DNA from: Altererythrobacter sp.
Lineage (GTDB): Bacteria > Pseudomonadota > Alphaproteobacteria > Sphingomonadales > Sphingomonadaceae
Assembly: GCA_016793865.1 (NCBI GenBank)
Contig: JAEULJ010000001.1
Coordinates: 124,001-188,000 of the forward strand
Direction: 5' to 3'
DNA length: 64,000 bases
Shown piece after piece: positions 35,681-48,303 of this stretch. How positions within the stretch are numbered: position 1 is the first letter of the stretch; the number at the start of each line of letters is the position of its first letter. The notes below the pieces were generated by a model. That model searched no databases. It saw only the letters and a program-made list of their open reading frames with translations, and was not told the DNA's origin. Position numbers and translations under genes: made by a program.

Positions 35681-36799
35681 CTAAAGCCATCGCCGGCTCT
35701 TGAAGATGGCCAGGATACCAAGCGCGATGAACAGGCACGCGCCGACCACGCCCCAGAAGGCCAAGGGATGGTCCGCCAAGGGGATGCCCGTTACATTGCT
35801 GCCGAGCAGCCCGGTGAAGAATGTCAGCGGCAGGAACACGCCGGCCATCACCCCAAGCTTGTAGGTCGCATCCTGGCCGATCGCCTGCGCGCGGGCGCGC
35901 AGTTCGTCCTGGAGCACGACGGCGCTTTCCTTGCTGATGTTGATGTCGTCGAGATTGCGGCGCAGCCGGGCGATCGATTCGGCGATCTCGCGCCGGTCGT
36001 GCTGCTCGAACCAGGGCGGCGCATCGCGGCTGATCTGCTCCAGCGCCTCGTGCTGCGGCGAGAGGTGGCGCTGGAGCGCCAGGCAATCCCGGCGGATTTC
36101 GGCGATCTCTCTCGCGCGTTCTTCCATCTTCTCGTCGGCGCAGTCTTCCTCCATCCGGTCGATGGTGGCGTTGATCTCGACCACCGCTCCGCCGAGATGG
36201 TCGATCATCAGCTCGGCGATCTGGGTAATCATCGCCCCTGCGTCGTGCGGGCCGATCCCGGCATCGAGCTGGTCGCGCACCTCCTCCGGGCTCTGCTGCG
36301 GCGCCCGGCGCAACGTCAGCACGCGCTGACCGTCGCTCCATAGCTGCATGGATATCATGTCCTCGGGCTCGGCCCCGGGGTTGAAGTTGAGATCGCGCAA
36401 CGTCGCCACCAGCACTTCGCCCTCGCGGAAGGCGCGCGGGCGCGTCTGGTCGGAAACCAGCAGGCCGGCGGTCGGTCCGGGCAGCTGCAGCTTGCCCAAC
36501 AGCCAATCCTTGAGGCCGGGACGATCGCGCTGGAGATGCAGCCAGAGCACCTCCTCCTGGCGCGCCGGGGTCCAGCCCTGCGCATCTTCCCACCCGATCG
36601 CACGCGCCCCGCCCGCGCCATCGAGCACCCTCCCGAAGATGAGCGGGGAATCCACATCGCCAGCGTGCCCGCTGTCCAGAGGCAGCGGTCCGGCATTCGC
36701 AGGGGAGTGGAGCATGGGGTGGTCCATCGCGGCGCTATGCCGCAAGCAGGTGGGGCTGCCTACGTCCAAATCGCGCATGGCAGCGGTGATGCGCGCCAT
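35681..36799 (-). CDS. zntB: CorA/ZntB-family metal transporter
   Basis: 372 residues: large N-terminal cytoplasmic funnel, long alpha helix (about 190-310) and two C-terminal membrane helices separated by LLGSNVTGIP, the ZntB-like form of the GxN pore motif. Probably a zinc or other divalent cation uptake channel. ATG 36799 directly follows the stop of the upstream S41 peptidase gene (TAGATG), suggesting coupling. ATG 36727 or 36715 would give lengths closer to E. coli ZntB, so the start is uncertain. Confidence 0.82.
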   Translation of the reverse strand: MARITAAMRDLDVGSPTCLRHSAAMDHPMLHSPANAGPLPLDSGHAGDVDSPLIFGRVLDGAGGARAIGWEDAQGWTPARQEEVLWLHLQRDRPGLKDWLLGKLQLPGPTAGLLVSDQTRPRAFREGEVLVATLRDLNFNPGAEPEDMISMQLWSDGQRVLTLRRAPQQSPEEVRDQLDAGIGPHDAGAMITQIAELMIDHLGGAVVEINATIDRMEEDCADEKMEERAREIAEIRRDCLALQRHLSPQHEALEQISRDAPPWFEQHDRREIAESIARLRRNLDDINISKESAVVLQDELRARAQAIGQDATYKLGVMAGVFLPLTFFTGLLGSNVTGIPLADHPLAFWGVVGACLFIALGILAIFKSRRWL

Positions 36800-37912
36800 C
36801 TACATCTTGCGAGGCTCCATCGAAAGCGTCGGCGCGCGGCTCTTCGACAGTCCGGATGCCGTGGCTGCGTCCAGTCCAAGCTCCTTGAGCGCCCATTCCA
36901 GTGCCACCTCGGGCGCCACGTCGACATCGGGCGCGACACCCACGGACTCCCAGTCCTTGCCGGTTACGGGGTCATATGTCCGGCCTACGGGCACGAAGGC
37001 GGCGAGGCCGCCGGCCAGTTCCATCCCACCACCGAAATGGTTGGCGCCGGATGTCCGGCTGCCGACCAGCGTCGCGCGACCGGTGTGCTTCATCGCCAGC
37101 GCGAAATGCTCGGCGGCGGAACCGGTGCGGCGGCTGGTCAGGAGATAGACCTTGGCATCGCGCAGGCGCGGATCGGCATTGGGCGTCGCCCAGTGCTCTC
37201 GCACCACCTCCTGCGGGGTGCCGGCGACGAGGCGCAGACTCGGCGTATCGCCCAGGGGGCTGCCTTGTTCCTCCTCCACCGAGCGGCGTATCGCCATCGT
37301 GACGAGCCGGGTCTCCTTGGCGAAGAGCCAGGGGAAGATGACATCCATCTGGTCGAGGCCGCCGCCACGGTGGGTGCGGATGTCGAAGATGATCGCCTTC
37401 GCGTCGGCATGATCGGCCATGAACTTCGCCACTGCCGCCGTCTCGGCGGGATCGCGCATGAAGGCGTTGATGCGGATGAAGGCGATGCCCGGCGCGATCC
37501 ACCCGTTCTGCTCCAGCAGCGGGAAATCCGCGCGTGGACCGGCGCGGGACGGACCATCGCCATCGTCGGGCATGCGCATCACGTGCAGATGGCCATCGGG
37601 CGCGACGGCCTGAAGGTCGGCAGTCATCGTGCGGGATGCGTCGTCGACGCTCATCCCCCTGTATTTCCCCGCCGCGACATGGGCGCGGAGCGCGGCCGCA
37701 TAGGCCTTGCCCTTGTCGGGGTAAACGAAGGCCTTTTCCAGCTCGTCGGCGAGGCGGCAGGCAGCCCCTTGGGCGTCGGCGGAATAGCTGGCGCCGGGCG
37801 CGCCGCAGTCGGCAGACGCAGCGGGGGCGGGCGTGGCGGGCGCGGCGCTCACACTCGAGGTTCCCGACAGGAACAAGGTCGCGGCAAGGATGCGCGAATA
37901 CGGAGCATTCAT
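36800..37912 (-). CDS. Exported S41 family peptidase
   Basis: 370 residues with a signal peptide (about 1-23, ending SSVSAAPA). The C-terminal-processing-peptidase fold is seen in IIFDIRTHRGGG and the nucleophile region LLTSRRTGSAAEHFALAM (Ser in GSAAE), with the downstream GxPPD-like motif altered to VGVAPDVDV. No PDZ domain is evident. A periplasmic role is expected; the target is unknown. GGGAGG lies 8 nt before the ATG. The ZntB gene follows with no gap, and an AT-rich dyad covers the promoter area. Confidence 0.85.
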   Translation of the reverse strand: MNAPYSRILAATLFLSGTSSVSAAPATPAPAASADCGAPGASYSADAQGAACRLADELEKAFVYPDKGKAYAAALRAHVAAGKYRGMSVDDASRTMTADLQAVAPDGHLHVMRMPDDGDGPSRAGPRADFPLLEQNGWIAPGIAFIRINAFMRDPAETAAVAKFMADHADAKAIIFDIRTHRGGGLDQMDVIFPWLFAKETRLVTMAIRRSVEEEQGSPLGDTPSLRLVAGTPQEVVREHWATPNADPRLRDAKVYLLTSRRTGSAAEHFALAMKHTGRATLVGSRTSGANHFGGGMELAGGLAAFVPVGRTYDPVTGKDWESVGVAPDVDVAPEVALEWALKELGLDAATASGLSKSRAPTLSMEPRKM

Positions 37913-37922
37913 CTAGGCCTCC

Positions 37923-37950
37923 CAACTGTATTAAATGAATAATGCAGTTG
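37923..37950. promoter_or_regulatory. AT-rich dyad upstream of the S41 peptidase gene
   Basis: Inverted repeat CAACTG-N-ATTA-N6-TAAT-N-CAGTTG, conspicuously AT-rich for this genome, 11-38 bp before the peptidase ATG and just after its ribosome site. It overlaps where the -10 element should lie, as an operator would. The binding protein is unknown; ispG lies 124 bp away on the other side. Confidence 0.4.
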
Positions 37951-38073
37951 CCCGACAGCTCCCGGACGACCAGCCCGTGCCGACCAATCGCTCACGCATA
38001 TCGACGGCCGTCGATCGGCAAGCTCCGCATCCGGTCATTGCCGCGTAATCGAGGCCGCCCTATATCGCGCGCC

Positions 38074-39237
38074 ATGTCTTCAATCGGCACCGCAATCCGC
38101 CCCTGGCGCACGATCGAGCGGCGAGTCAGCCGGCAGATCATGGTCGGCAAGGTGCCGGTTGGCGGCGATGCGCCGATCACCGTGCAGACGATGACGAACA
38201 CCCCGACAGAGGATGTCGCAGCCACGGTCGACCAGATCCGACGCTGCGAGGAAGCGGGCGCCGACATCATCCGCGTCTCGTGCCCCACCGCCGAGGCGAC
38301 CCGCGACTTCGACAAGATCGTGCGCGCATCCTCCATCCCGATCGTCGCGGACATCCACTTCCACTACAAGCGTGCTCTCGAAGCGGCCGACAAGGGCGCT
38401 GCGTGCCTCAGGATCAACCCCGGCAACATCGGATCGTCCGAGCGCGTGGCGGAGGTGGTGCGCGCCGCCAAGGCCAACGGATGTGCCATCCGCATCGGGG
38501 TCAACGCCGGCAGTCTCGAGCGCGACCTGCTGGAGAAATACGGCGAACCCTGCCCCGAGGCGCTGATCGAAAGCGCGCTCGACCATATCAAGCTGCTCCA
38601 GGACCACGATTTCCACGAGTTCAAGGTAGCGGTGAAGGCAAGCGACGTGTTCCTGGCGGTCGCCGCCTATCACGGGCTGGCGGATGCGGTGGATTGCCCG
38701 CTGCACCTGGGCATTACCGAGGCGGGCGGGCTGATCGGCGGAACGGTCAAATCGAGCATTGGCCTTGGCAACCTGCTGTGGGCGGGCATCGGCGACACCA
38801 TCCGCGTCAGCCTCTCGGCCGAGCCCGAGCAAGAGGTGCGCGTCGGCTTCGAGATGCTCAAGGCGCTCGGCCTCAGGACTCGCGGCGTGCGGGTGGTCTC
38901 CTGCCCCTCCTGCGCGCGCCAGGGCTTCGACGTCATCCGCACGGTCGAGGCGCTGGAGGAGCGGCTGAGTCACATCAAGACGCCGCTCTCGCTCTCGGTG
39001 CTGGGGTGCGTGGTAAATGGCCCTGGCGAGGCGCGCGAGACCGACATCGGCCTCACTGGCGGCGGCGGCGGCAAGCACATGGTCTATCTCTCCGGCCTCA
39101 AGGACCACCACGTCGAGGATGCCGGGATGCTCGACCACATCGTATCGCTGGTGGAGGCCAAGGCCGCCGAGATCGAGGCTGCGAAGCTGGAAGCCGAGGC
39201 TAGTGACGCTGGGCGCGTGAGCCAAGCCGCGGAATGA
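38074..39237 (+). CDS. ispG: 4-hydroxy-3-methylbut-2-enyl diphosphate synthase IspG (GcpE)
   Basis: 387-residue Fe-S enzyme of the MEP isoprenoid pathway, converting MEcPP to HMBPP. TIM-barrel substrate residues [12 protein letters not shown] and RINPGNIGS are present, and the [4Fe-4S] ligands are visible in [10 protein letters not shown] and [13 protein letters not shown]. Start is the ATG at 38074 ([11 protein letters not shown]); an in-frame ATG at 37942 would add 44 residues of noncoding character overlapping the dyad. The C-terminus has a Glu/Ala-rich tail. Confidence 0.95.
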   Translation: MSSIGTAIRPWRTIERRVSRQIMVGKVPVGGDAPITVQTMTNTPTEDVAATVDQIRRCEEAGADIIRVSCPTAEATRDFDKIVRASSIPIVADIHFHYKRALEAADKGAACLRINPGNIGSSERVAEVVRAAKANGCAIRIGVNAGSLERDLLEKYGEPCPEALIESALDHIKLLQDHDFHEFKVAVKASDVFLAVAAYHGLADAVDCPLHLGITEAGGLIGGTVKSSIGLGNLLWAGIGDTIRVSLSAEPEQEVRVGFEMLKALGLRTRGVRVVSCPSCARQGFDVIRTVEALEERLSHIKTPLSLSVLGCVVNGPGEARETDIGLTGGGGGKHMVYLSGLKDHHVEDAGMLDHIVSLVEAKAAEIEAAKLEAEASDAGRVSQAAE

Positions 39238-39370
39238 CGGCAGCCTTCGCCGCGATCCGCCAGGCAACAAGGGGCAGATCGTTGGCAGGCCCGGCCGGCT
39301 GTGGCTCGCTAACTCGGGTTCCGCCGCGCCCTTAGCGGCCTCTTAAGCAAACCCGCCTAACTTTGCGCAG

Positions 39371-39874
39371 ATGCGCGACGCCCTGATCCTTGCCGGCCTC
39401 ACTATCGGAGCGATCGCAACGCTGTTCCCCAAGAACGAAACGCAAGTGCCGGCAAAGATGGGCGTGCGGGCGGCCGCCGAAACGGTTGCGCCGGCTTCGC
39501 GGGGCCCGGCTAACGTGCTCCAGCGCGCTGCCGACGGGCATTTCTACGCAGGCGTCGCGATCGGCGATCGGCCGGTCACCATGTTGGTCGATACCGGTGC
39601 GAGTGTGGTGGCGCTGACGGGCGAGGACGCCCGCGCCGCAGGGCTGACCTGGGATCCGGCACGGCTGGATGTGGTGGCAAGGGGCGCCGGCGGGCCGATC
39701 CGCGGCGTGGCGCTCACGCTGGACCGCGTGGCACTGGGCGGGCACGAAGCGCGCGATGTGCGGGCGGTGATCGTGCCCGAGGGACTGCCCGTCTCGCTGC
39801 TCGGGCAGTCCTTTCTGAGGACGGTGGAGCCAGTCCGGATCGAGAAGGACCGCATGGTTCTCGGCAGCGTCTAG
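39371..39874 (+). CDS. Retropepsin-like aspartic protease (TIGR02281/clan AA)
   Basis: 167 residues: an N-terminal hydrophobic segment (about 4-20, probable anchor) then a single retroviral-type aspartyl protease domain. The catalytic triad is in MLVDTGASVVAL (about 75) and the flap-side hydrophobic motif is SLLGQSFLRTV near 148. Such proteins are dimeric, periplasm-facing proteases found across alphaproteobacteria with poorly known targets. Convergent with the next lipoprotein, the two stops sharing CTAG. Confidence 0.85.
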   Translation: MRDALILAGLTIGAIATLFPKNETQVPAKMGVRAAAETVAPASRGPANVLQRAADGHFYAGVAIGDRPVTMLVDTGASVVALTGEDARAAGLTWDPARLDVVARGAGGPIRGVALTLDRVALGGHEARDVRAVIVPEGLPVSLLGQSFLRTVEPVRIEKDRMVLGSV

Positions 39875-40377
39875 AAGTAGATGTCGACGTAGTCCGTCAG
39901 GCCGTCGCACCATTCGAACTCGCGAAGGCGCCAGTATGGGCGGCCCTGGGTAACCGCGAAATGCCAGCTCTTGTTCGCCTCGCAGCGCCGCCCGGCGTCT
40001 GGCGTGTCATCTATCCTGATCGTGCCCTGGAACGTGAAATAGTCGGGCCCGACTTCCTCGACCACGCCATCGAGGAACAGCCGTCCTCCCCCGCTCCGGG
40101 CCTGGGCGGCGGTCAGCAGCAGCATGTCGCCCTGCCAGCGCACATTGGCTGAGCCGCGCGTGTTCCAGTCGATCCATTGCAGGGTCACGCCCTTGTTGGC
40201 GATCAGCCGAGCAAGCGCCGCACGGTCGAGCACTCGTGTCGGGACCGGGGTCGGGCCGGTAGCAGCCGCGCCGGATGGCGGCGGCATCGCACCGGGCGGC
40301 GCGCGGTCCGCAGGCACGGAGGCGCATGCTGCGAGCAGCAGCGAGGCAGCAAAGGCGGCGGGGCAGAGGCGGATCAT
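39871..40377 (-). CDS. Lipoprotein of unknown function
   Basis: 168 residues beginning MIRLCPAAFAASLLLAACAS, a lipoprotein signal with lipobox LLAAC. After a Pro-rich linker the globular part holds GVTLQWIDWNTRGSANVRW and ends CDGLTDYVDIYF, with two cysteines (RRCEAN, EWCDG) that may pair. I do not recognise a family. Start at ATG 40377; an in-frame codon 9 nt upstream is possible. Convergent with the aspartic protease through a CTAG stop overlap. Confidence 0.65.
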   Translation of the reverse strand: MIRLCPAAFAASLLLAACASVPADRAPPGAMPPPSGAAATGPTPVPTRVLDRAALARLIANKGVTLQWIDWNTRGSANVRWQGDMLLLTAAQARSGGGRLFLDGVVEEVGPDYFTFQGTIRIDDTPDAGRRCEANKSWHFAVTQGRPYWRLREFEWCDGLTDYVDIYF

Positions 40378-40454
40378 GCATCCCAAGCGATAAGCGGCAA
40401 CGCGGGTTCCCGATGTTCATGGTCCAACAATCCCTCCGCTGCTAGGGGGCGGCG

Positions 40455-41165
40455 ATGAAACGCAGGAACCTTCTGACTTCGGGCGTGGCCGCGGCCGCCA
40501 CGCTAGCACTCCCGCCGCGCCTGTTCGCGCAGGTGAACCCGACTGCGGCGCGTGATGCCGAATTGCTCGCCCTGGCCCGGCGCGAGGTCGCCCGTGCCGG
40601 CGCGGACCTGTGGGCGCGCGATCTGGTGGCGATCGCGGATTTCGGCCTGCACAGCGCGCAGAAGCGGTTCCATTTCGTCGATCTGGACAATGCGCAAGTG
40701 CAGAGCTTCCTCGTCACCCACGGCGATGGATCGGACCCGCAGCATGACGGCTGGCTGAAGTGGTACTCCAACGTGGAAGGTTCGCATTGCACCAGCCGCG
40801 GCGCCTATATGACGCGAAGCTGGTATGTCGGGCGCTTCGGCACGTCGATACGGCTCGACGGGCTCGATCCGACCAATTCCAACGCCCTGCCACGCGCCAT
40901 CGTGCTTCATCAGGCCGACTACGCCCGGCCCGAGCATGTCGCCCGCTATGGCCGGCTGGGCCGCTCCAACGGCTGCTTCGCGATGGGGCCCGAACAGTTC
41001 GACCTGGCGCTGGCAAAGCTGGCCGGAGGGCGCCTGCTGTTTGCCGACAGCCTGGGCCTGACCGAGGACGGGCGCCGGGTGGCGCCCCCGATGGCGCAAA
41101 CCGATCTCCTCACCCGCACTCCGCCTCAGGGCACCTTCGAAAGGACCAACCCGGGGGTTTACTGA
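40455..41165 (+). CDS. Exported murein L,D-transpeptidase-family protein (YkuD_2)
   Basis: 236 residues. The N-terminus MKRRNLLTSGVAAAATLALP has a twin-arginine motif followed by a hydrophobic stretch, pointing to Tat export. The catalytic region is AIVLHQADY with the nucleophile Cys in GRLGRSNGCFAMGP, the SxGC signature of the murein L,D-transpeptidase catalytic-domain family (PF13645). It is expected to act on peptidoglycan peptides or as an unconventional hydrolase of them. Confidence 0.85.
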   Translation: MKRRNLLTSGVAAAATLALPPRLFAQVNPTAARDAELLALARREVARAGADLWARDLVAIADFGLHSAQKRFHFVDLDNAQVQSFLVTHGDGSDPQHDGWLKWYSNVEGSHCTSRGAYMTRSWYVGRFGTSIRLDGLDPTNSNALPRAIVLHQADYARPEHVARYGRLGRSNGCFAMGPEQFDLALAKLAGGRLLFADSLGLTEDGRRVAPPMAQTDLLTRTPPQGTFERTNPGVY

Positions 41166-41262
41166 AGTCTTCCGAACTACGCCCGCCCATGCGAGCGCAC
41201 GAGTTCATTGAGACGAAAAGCACGCGATGCAGACGCGCTGCGCCCGGCACCGGGGAGCGCAA

Positions 41263-42720
41263 TCACGACGTCTGCATATCGTCCACGATCTCGACCACTT
41301 CCTCGTCGGTCTTGCGCGCGCGGTTGGTCTGACGCGGCTTGTCGAAGCTGGCGAGCACCGGCCCGTCGCGCCCGTAGATGTCGGCGAAGCTGCGCATCTG
41401 GCCATCCACATCGGAAGCCATGGTGAAATAGGTCAGATAGACCGGCCACTGGTTGGCGAGCGGATAGCGGGTGTACTTGCCGCCCGCGGTTATGGTCTGA
41501 ACTTCCGCCTGGATGGCCGGGATGTCGTCCTTGGTCTTCATGTTCCCGAGCATCGACATGGTCATCGCGAGTTCGCGGGCGCCTTCCACGCGCACGCAGC
41601 CGTGACTGAGCGCGCGGTTGTCCTGCGCGAACAGGCCGCGCTGGGGCGTATCATGAAGGAAAATCGCGTGCTCGTTGGGCATGTCGAGCTTCATCAGGCC
41701 GAGCGAGTTGTTCGGCCCCGGCTGCTGCACCACGGTAACGAAGCCGTTCTCGGCGCGTGATCCCCTGTAGCCGTTGGCGCGCGCCCAGGCGGGATTGCCA
41801 AGCACCTTGGCGCCCAGCCCCTCGCCCTTCACGATCGACTGCGGCACGGTCCAGGTGGGGTTGTAGATCACCGCCTCCACCATCTCGGCCAGCTGGGGCG
41901 TGGCGGTGCGGCCGGGCTTGCCCACAATGGTGCGGTAGCTCTTGATGATCCGGTTGTTCACCGTCAGCCGAAGCTTCTGCTCGGGGATGTTGGTAACGAG
42001 GTAATGCCGTCCCAGCGCCTGCGGCAGCCAGCGCCAGCGATCCATGTTGGCGCGAATGAGCTTGCGCCGGGCCGGGTCCCTGGCGAGCGCCAGCTCGGCC
42101 TTGAGCGCGGCGTAATCGGGATTGACCGGATTGAGCGCGGTCAGCGTCCGCGCGACACCCCCGTCCGCCACCGCCTTGTCCAGCAGCGCCTGCGTCGGCA
42201 ACCGGTCGGGATCGGGATCGACCACGAACCACTGCCGCCGCGCCTCCATAGGAGTGCGCCCGTCACGCAGATCCTCCACCAGCCACTGGAAAGTGCGGCT
42301 GGCGGCGCTGTTGAGTGCATCCCCCGGGCCGGCCGCAATCGCGGCCTGGAGCTGGGGCAGGCTGTAGTCCGCCGGGTCCAGCCCCTCCACCGCAATGTCC
42401 TCGGCGAAGCGGACCAGCTCTCGCGCCTGCGGCACGGTCCAGGTGGCGAGGATCGGCTTGGGCGGAACTGGCAGGGCCTGCACCACCTCGCCCGGGCGGG
42501 TGTGGATGTCCGCAAAGGCGCGGTCGACGCTCAGCGGGGCTGCCGGCGACGGAGACGGAACCGGCGCGGGGGTGGCGGCAGGCGCTTGCGGCCGTACTGC
42601 CGGCCGGGTCTGCGCCAGAAGATCCTGCGGCGCCTGCTGCGCCTGGGCGGAGGCCGCGACAAGCGCGCCGCCCGCCGCCGCGCCGAGAAACATCGTCCTG
42701 AAAATCATCAAATCCACCAT
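41263..42720 (-). CDS. L,D-transpeptidase, YcbB/LdtD type
   Basis: 485 residues from ATG 42720, with signal peptide MVDLMIFRTMFLGAAAGGAL ending near SAQAQQ. A Pro/Ala-rich linker, a peptidoglycan-binding-like and scaffold region, then a YkuD domain with HDTPQRGLFAQ and catalytic SHGCVRVEGAREL. It should form 3-3 cross-links in peptidoglycan or attach partners to it. Alternative starts are ATG 42708 and a longer in-frame start at 42819; only the short ones place the signal peptide at the N-terminus. Divergent from the EamA permease. Confidence 0.88.
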   Translation of the reverse strand: MVDLMIFRTMFLGAAAGGALVAASAQAQQAPQDLLAQTRPAVRPQAPAATPAPVPSPSPAAPLSVDRAFADIHTRPGEVVQALPVPPKPILATWTVPQARELVRFAEDIAVEGLDPADYSLPQLQAAIAAGPGDALNSAASRTFQWLVEDLRDGRTPMEARRQWFVVDPDPDRLPTQALLDKAVADGGVARTLTALNPVNPDYAALKAELALARDPARRKLIRANMDRWRWLPQALGRHYLVTNIPEQKLRLTVNNRIIKSYRTIVGKPGRTATPQLAEMVEAVIYNPTWTVPQSIVKGEGLGAKVLGNPAWARANGYRGSRAENGFVTVVQQPGPNNSLGLMKLDMPNEHAIFLHDTPQRGLFAQDNRALSHGCVRVEGARELAMTMSMLGNMKTKDDIPAIQAEVQTITAGGKYTRYPLANQWPVYLTYFTMASDVDGQMRSFADIYGRDGPVLASFDKPRQTNRARKTDEEVVEIVDDMQTS

Positions 42721-42845
42721 CTTGCCCCCGCCCGGAAGCTTCCACGCATTCCTAAGCACATCGGCGGTGATTTTCCACCGTCGCGCCTGAAGGAGCAGTG
42801 AATTGTTCATTGCCGCCACTTCGCCGCCACCCTAGCGCCGCGACC

Positions 42846-43736
42846 ATGCCCCGCAGCCTCCCCCTCCCCATCCTCGCGGCGCTGCTGGCGGTGGCGCTGC
42901 TGTCGCTGATGGACGCGCTGATGAAGGGCGCCTCGCTCGCGATAGGGGCCTATAGCGCGGCCTTCCTGCGCGCGGCTGTCGGGCTCGCCGTGATCGCGCC
43001 GGTGTGGCTGGCGCGCGGCGGGCGGTGGCCTGAGCCGCGGGTGCTGAGGGTGCATTTGCTGCGCGGCGTGGCCGGAAGTTTCATGGCGCTGACGTTCTTC
43101 TACGCCCTCACCAAGCTGCCGCTGGCTGAAACCATCGCAATCAGTTTCATCGCCCCGGTGGTGGCGCTTTACCTCGCGGCGATCTTCCTGGGCGAGCGCA
43201 TCCGGCGAGAGGCCATCCTCGCCGCGATGCTGGGACTGGTCGGGACGATGATAATCGTGGGAGGCAAGTTCGGTCACGAGCCGATGGGGGAAGATGCGTT
43301 GTGGGGCCTTGCCTCGATTCTCGTTTCCGCGCTGCTCTATGCCGCCAATCTGGTGATTTCGCGCCACCAGGCGCAGCTTGCGGACCCGTTCGAGATTTCC
43401 GCCTTCCACAGCGGCGTGAGCGCGGCGGTTCTGGGCCTGGCCGCGCCGTGGCTGCTGCGGCTGCCCGACGGGCCGACCGCACTGCTGATCGGCGGATCTG
43501 CGCTGCTCACCGTTACGGGAATGATTGCCTTCGCCTACGCCTATGCCCGTGCGGAGGCGCAGGTGCTTGTGCCGATGGAATATTCGGGTTTCCTGTGGGC
43601 GAGCGCGTTCGGCTGGCTGTTCTTCGCCGAGCATGTGACCGCCACGACGGTGCTCGGGACCGCCCTGATCGTGTTCGGCTGCTGGCTGGCGGCGCGGCGG
43701 CGTGGCCCCGAGGCGCCAGAACAACTGGCGGTCTAG
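42846..43736 (+). CDS. EamA/DMT family permease
   Basis: 296 residues with ten hydrophobic segments in two five-helix EamA repeats (about 10-135 and 160-285). Repeat signatures include FYALTKLPLAETIAISFIAP and the symmetric second-half segment AYARAEAQVLVPMEYSGFLW. Family members export metabolites or amino acids; substrate unknown. ATG 42846 chosen; a TTG upstream is less likely. A second, divergent EamA protein is encoded at 53.8 kb. Confidence 0.85.
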   Translation: MPRSLPLPILAALLAVALLSLMDALMKGASLAIGAYSAAFLRAAVGLAVIAPVWLARGGRWPEPRVLRVHLLRGVAGSFMALTFFYALTKLPLAETIAISFIAPVVALYLAAIFLGERIRREAILAAMLGLVGTMIIVGGKFGHEPMGEDALWGLASILVSALLYAANLVISRHQAQLADPFEISAFHSGVSAAVLGLAAPWLLRLPDGPTALLIGGSALLTVTGMIAFAYAYARAEAQVLVPMEYSGFLWASAFGWLFFAEHVTATTVLGTALIVFGCWLAARRRGPEAPEQLAV

Positions 43737-43871
43737 CGCCGGCGCTCTTCCGGCCGGGAACCCGGCTCGCCCTTGCTTTTTCGCCTCATCCGGAGCAGGG
43801 CGCCGCCGTAAGCCCGCCCGCCGCTTCTTCAGCCGCACGGGTGGCCCCGAACAGAAAGGACAGGCACCCGC

Positions 43872-46544
<2,673 letters not shown>

Positions 46545-46582
46545 GCCTGCTGGCCCGCCTCGCGCGGCGCGGCCATGACGAT

Positions 46583-47299
46583 ATGGCCGAGCCGGCCAGG
46601 CTCGCCGCGATCGGCGATGCCGTGCGTGCGCGGCTTCTGCTGGATGCCCGCGCGCGGCCGCTGGGAGGGCACAGGGCCGACATCTTCGCCCTGACCGGCT
46701 TCCTTTCGGCGGAGCGATGCCGGGCGCTGATCACCCCGATCGAGGCAGGAGCAAGCCCCTCCACACTCTACAACGACGGTGCCGAAGCTCCTGGCATCCG
46801 CACAAGCTCCACGCATTACTTCGGTGATGCCCACGCCGCCTCCGAACTCGCCGTGAGGATCGACGACCTGCTGGGTCTGCCCCGCACCAGCGCGGAGCCG
46901 ATGCAGGGCCAGCGTTATCGAGCGGGCGAAGAATACCGGCATCATTCGGATAGCTTTCGCACCGGGCGCGAGCATTGGCAGCGCGAAAGGCTGCGCGGTG
47001 GGCAGCGGAGCTGGACTGCCATGCTCTACCTCAATGCGGTGGAGACAGGCGGCGAGACCGATTTCCCGAAGCTGGGCCTGAAGATCGCGCCGGAGCCGGG
47101 CCTCCTGCTGGCATGGAACAACATGGACCGGCGCGGTCGGCCCAATCCGATGCTCCTCCACGCAGGCCTGCCGGTGGAACGAGGCAGCAAATACATCGTG
47201 ACGCAATGGTACCGGCTGGGCGACTGGTCGACCCGGCCTCGCGATGCCGGGCCAGATGCCCCGTCGCTCCTTCAGCCTTCGCCGAAGAAGCTTGCCTGA
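46583..47299 (+). CDS. Prolyl 4-hydroxylase-like 2-oxoglutarate/Fe(II) oxygenase
   Basis: 238 residues. The double-stranded beta-helix core has Fe ligands His-x-Asp in EYRHHSDSF and a distal His in [11 protein letters not shown], followed by the 2-oxoglutarate-binding Lys in [11 protein letters not shown]. Closest in outline to prolyl 4-hydroxylase alpha-subunit homologues; target protein unknown. Start at ATG 46583, which leaves a 38-nt gap from acnA; earlier non-ATG starts are possible. Its 3' end overlaps the convergent ruvB by 28 bp. Confidence 0.83.
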   Translation: MAEPARLAAIGDAVRARLLLDARARPLGGHRADIFALTGFLSAERCRALITPIEAGASPSTLYNDGAEAPGIRTSSTHYFGDAHAASELAVRIDDLLGLPRTSAEPMQGQRYRAGEEYRHHSDSFRTGREHWQRERLRGGQRSWTAMLYLNAVETGGETDFPKLGLKIAPEPGLLLAWNNMDRRGRPNPMLLHAGLPVERGSKYIVTQWYRLGDWSTRPRDAGPDAPSLLQPSPKKLA

Positions 47300-48303
47300 G
47301 GGCCCTGAGATGGCGGGGCCAGGCCCAGGTGGCTCCACCCCCCATCGTTGAGGCAACGCCCCCGAGCGGTCCGGGCGATCAGGCCGAGCTGGATCAGATA
47401 GGGCTCGATCACCTCCTCCACCGTGTCGCGCGGCTCCGAGAGGCCCGCGGCGAGCGTCTCCACCCCCACCGGCCCGCCCTTGTAGGTGGTCGCGATCATC
47501 GTGAGGTAGCGCCGGTCCATCGCATCGAGGCCGAGCCCGTCGACTTCCAGCCGGGTCAGCGCCTCGTCCGCCACATCGCGGGTGACGGCGTCCGCGCCCG
47601 CGACATGGGCGAAATCGCGCACCCGGCGCATCAGCCGCCCCGCGACGCGCGGCGTGCCTCGGCTGCGCCGCGCGATCTCGCGCGCGCCGCCCTGGTCCAC
47701 GCCCATGCCCAGCAGGCGCGCGCAGCGAATCACCACCTGAAGCAGTTCGTCCTCGGAATAGAAGTTCAGCCGCACCGGGATGCCGAAGCGGTCGCGCAGC
47801 GGCGTCGTCAGCAGCCCCTGCCGGGTCGTCGCACCGATCAGGGTGAACGGCGGAAGATCGATCCGTACGCTGCGTGCGCTCGGCCCCTCGCCGATGATGA
47901 GATCGAGCGCGCGATCCTCCATTGCCGGATAGAGCACTTCCTCCACCACCGGATTGAGACGATGAATCTCGTCGATGAAGAGGACGTCGTGTGGTTCCAG
48001 GTTGGTCAGTAGAGCCGCCAGATCGCCCGCGCGCGCGATAACCGGGCCACTCGTGGCGCGGATGCCGACGCCAAGCTCCCTTGCCACGATCTGCGCCAGC
48101 GTGGTCTTGCCCAGGCCCGGTGGACCGAAGAACAGCACATGGTCCATCGCCTCGCCACGCGACTTCGCTGCAGCGATGAAGACACGCAGGTTCTCCCGCG
48201 CCGCGGCCTGGCCCACGAACTCCGACAGTGATCTCGGCCGAAGCGCGGCGTCGGGATCGTCGGGTTGCCGGGCGGGCGCGTGCAGGGGCACCGGATCGGT
48301 CAT
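47272..48303 (-). CDS. ruvB: Holliday junction branch migration helicase RuvB
   Basis: 343-residue AAA+ motor of RuvABC. Walker [16 protein letters not shown] (about 63), Walker [11 protein letters not shown], sensor [10 protein letters not shown], arginine finger RDRFG and C-terminal winged helix ([20 protein letters not shown]). Start at ATG 48303 ([10 protein letters not shown]); the longer frame upstream is not family-like. ruvA and ruvC are not adjacent on this side. Convergent overlap of 28 bp with the oxygenase gene. Confidence 0.96.
   Translation of the reverse strand: MTDPVPLHAPARQPDDPDAALRPRSLSEFVGQAAARENLRVFIAAAKSRGEAMDHVLFFGPPGLGKTTLAQIVARELGVGIRATSGPVIARAGDLAALLTNLEPHDVLFIDEIHRLNPVVEEVLYPAMEDRALDLIIGEGPSARSVRIDLPPFTLIGATTRQGLLTTPLRDRFGIPVRLNFYSEDELLQVVIRCARLLGMGVDQGGAREIARRSRGTPRVAGRLMRRVRDFAHVAGADAVTRDVADEALTRLEVDGLGLDAMDRRYLTMIATTYKGGPVGVETLAAGLSEPRDTVEEVIEPYLIQLGLIARTARGRCLNDGGWSHLGLAPPSQGPQASFFGEG

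Noticed and set aside
37942..38073. 44-residue N-terminal extension of IspG
   Set aside because: The stretch overlaps the AT-rich dyad and is Arg/Ser/Pro-rich without family similarity; the ATG at 38074 fits known IspG N-termini.
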